Below are positions 20,960 to 21,828 of a DNA stretch of 21,828 bases, piece after piece. Numbering within the stretch: the stretch's first letter is position 1; each line of letters opens with the position of its first letter. The stretch lies in the NCBI GenBank assembly GCA_018262455.1, contig JAGSPR010000054.1:1-21828 (forward strand), read 5' to 3'. This stretch comes from Deltaproteobacteria bacterium. GTDB taxonomy: Bacteria > Myxococcota > Polyangia > Haliangiales > Haliangiaceae. Under the pieces are notes generated by a model, which saw only the letters and a list, made by a program, of their open reading frames with translations, was not told the origin of the DNA and searched no databases. The position numbers and the translations under genes were made by a program.

Positions 20960-21643
20960 ATGCGCACGTTCGTCAGCTTGCTCTGTGTCGCCGCCACCGC
21001 GGGTTCCGTCCTCGAGTCCTCGTCGGCGCTCGCCGCCCCCGAGACCCGCGATCATCGAGCCCCGGTGGTCCAGCCGTCCGTGAACAGCGCGCCCCGCTAT
21101 CGCAGGCGACCAGGCCCGCGGTTCATGATGCCGTTGAAGGTCGATATCGGCGCCGCCGGAGCCAACACCACGCGTGGGTTCGCGCCGGGCATCGGGGCGT
21201 CCGTCGGCATCCACTGGGCCTCGCTGAGCCCGCGGCCGACCAACACGGACATCGGGATCGGCGTGTTCGGCGCGCTGCTCGGTGCGCCCAAGGACACCAC
21301 CGTGATGAACGACAAGAACGCCGTGGTGTACGGAGGTGCCTATCTCGAGGCTGGCCATACGCTGGCGCACGGCAGCTCCTGGCGCACATGGGCGGCTGCC
21401 CGCGGCGAGTACATGGGGAGCTCCGCATTCGGCGAGGACCACCAGGGGATCGGCGCCACCGGCCGGCTCAGCGCCGAGATCTATGTCAGCGGCGTCGGGC
21501 TCGAGCCGCGCGGCTTGTTCCTCGGGACATACGCGATCGGCGTCTACATCGAGGCCGGCGCGCGAGACCTCGCTGCCGACGTGGGCGCCTTTCATGCGGG
21601 CGGTGGCCTGACGTTCCGCACGCCGCTCGTGTTCGCGCCGTGA
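20960..21643 (+). CDS. Secreted or outer-membrane hypothetical protein
   Basis: Encodes 227 residues, not recognised. Residues 1-25 are a signal peptide (cleavage after SSALA). A basic, Pro-rich linker (about 45-52, RYRRRPGPR) precedes about 170 residues of alternating hydrophobic and polar residues with many Gly and aromatic residues (KVDIGAAGAN, GIGVFGALL, VYGGAYLEAGH, GLFLGTYAIGVYIEAG). The last strand ends in TPLVFAP. This looks like a small beta-barrel or a beta-rich periplasmic protein. The ATG at 20960 has AGAGG about 8 nt upstream; the frame is open earlier to 20588 but lies antisense to the kinase gene. It is divergent from the kinase and may be related to an envelope stress circuit only by position. 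Confidence 0.75.
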   Translation: MRTFVSLLCVAATAGSVLESSSALAAPETRDHRAPVVQPSVNSAPRYRRRPGPRFMMPLKVDIGAAGANTTRGFAPGIGASVGIHWASLSPRPTNTDIGIGVFGALLGAPKDTTVMNDKNAVVYGGAYLEAGHTLAHGSSWRTWAAARGEYMGSSAFGEDHQGIGATGRLSAEIYVSGVGLEPRGLFLGTYAIGVYIEAGARDLAADVGAFHAGGGLTFRTPLVFAP

Positions 21644-21703
21644 CCCTACGAGCGAACCCCGCTTGAGGCCGCATCGGCGCGAGTGCTAGCCTGCCGCGAG
21701 GCG

Positions 21704-21828
21704 ATGGCCAGTCCGATCAAGGCGGATGACAGCAGGGCGAAGCGCCGATGGGTCCGGCGCGACCTGCTCTGGGCGCTGGGCGGGTTCTGCTTGGTGTGGG
21801 GCGTCTATCTCGGCCTCGTCGCCACGAT
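21704..21828 (+). CDS. Start of a membrane protein, cut by the window end
   Basis: The first 41 codons are present. A basic N-terminus (KRRWVRRD) precedes one hydrophobic helix beginning LLWALGGFCLVWGVYLGLVA. GAGG lies 2-3 nt before the ATG, and TAGCCT is 11 nt upstream. The positive-inside charge suggests the N-terminus is cytoplasmic. The family cannot be assigned from this fragment. Confidence 0.6.
   Translation, partial: MASPIKADDSRAKRRWVRRDLLWALGGFCLVWGVYLGLVAT

Noticed and set aside
17816..21595. Very long minus-strand open frame of about 1259 codons
   Set aside because: Runs antisense to GH5 and the secreted protein and out of frame through the kinase, all well supported. Length alone is expected from the base composition.
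1..21828. tRNA, rRNA, CRISPR arrays, insertion sequences or phage genes
   Set aside because: No cloverleaf, regular repeat-spacer pattern, transposase or integrase reading frame could be supported anywhere in the window.

Overview
The window is high-GC bacterial chromosomal DNA with densely packed genes and strong G/C bias at third codon positions. The gene set suggests a myxobacterium-like organism (Myxococcota, perhaps near Kofleriaceae/Haliangiales). It includes a Ser/Thr kinase with a C-terminal RDD membrane domain, lipoproteins rich in Asp/Gly after the lipid-modified Cys, a helix-hairpin-helix lipoprotein, a YcbZ-type Lon protease, an OmpA-type envelope protein and a possible sigma-54 promoter. 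This assignment is inference; no rRNA, tRNA or marker gene is present. No mobile element, CRISPR array or phage gene was seen.

Layout. (1) 1-2910, envelope and housekeeping: tandem stem-loops at the left edge, a secreted OmpA-domain protein, a small membrane-anchored protein, a convergent DUF883/YqjD-like protein, and an SGNH hydrolase. (2) 3028-9742, a sulfate-assimilation locus in two operons around a LysR regulator. The left operon encodes a [4Fe-4S] APS reductase, a thioredoxin-like CxxC protein joined to it by an ATGA overlap, a PiT/CysP-type sulfate permease and a cysteine synthase. The LysR gene lies on the minus strand. Divergent from it is DUF2849 - siroheme sulfite reductase - DUF934. 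Together these cover sulfate uptake, APS to sulfite, sulfite to sulfide, and sulfide to cysteine. ATP sulfurylase and serine acetyltransferase must lie elsewhere. (3) 9823-11389: a small secreted protein and a membrane-anchored metallophosphoesterase. (4) 15153-11403, minus strand: a Cys-rich 88-residue protein, an M14 zinc carboxypeptidase and a Lon-family protease. (5) 15400-19288: a lipoprotein, a GH13 alpha-amylase-family enzyme and a lipoprotein GH5 (endoglycoceramidase-like) hydrolase. (6) 20733-19285 minus: a Ser/Thr kinase whose stop codon shares a CTAG tetranucleotide with the stop of the GH5 gene. (7) 20960-21828: a secreted or outer-membrane protein and the first codons of a further membrane protein.

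Expression signals are of two kinds. Most genes of the sulfur operons, the DUF883 gene and the Cys-rich gene have recognisable Shine-Dalgarno sequences. Five solitary genes lack one and instead have a TAnnnT hexamer exactly 6-7 nt before the start codon, as expected for leaderless transcripts. One minus-strand gene has a close match to a sigma-54 -24/-12 promoter at the right distance. The most interesting unexplained items are the uncharacterised partners in the sulfur locus (the redoxin, DUF2849, DUF934), the recurrent leaderless signature, and several perfect palindromes or hairpins in intergenic regions.
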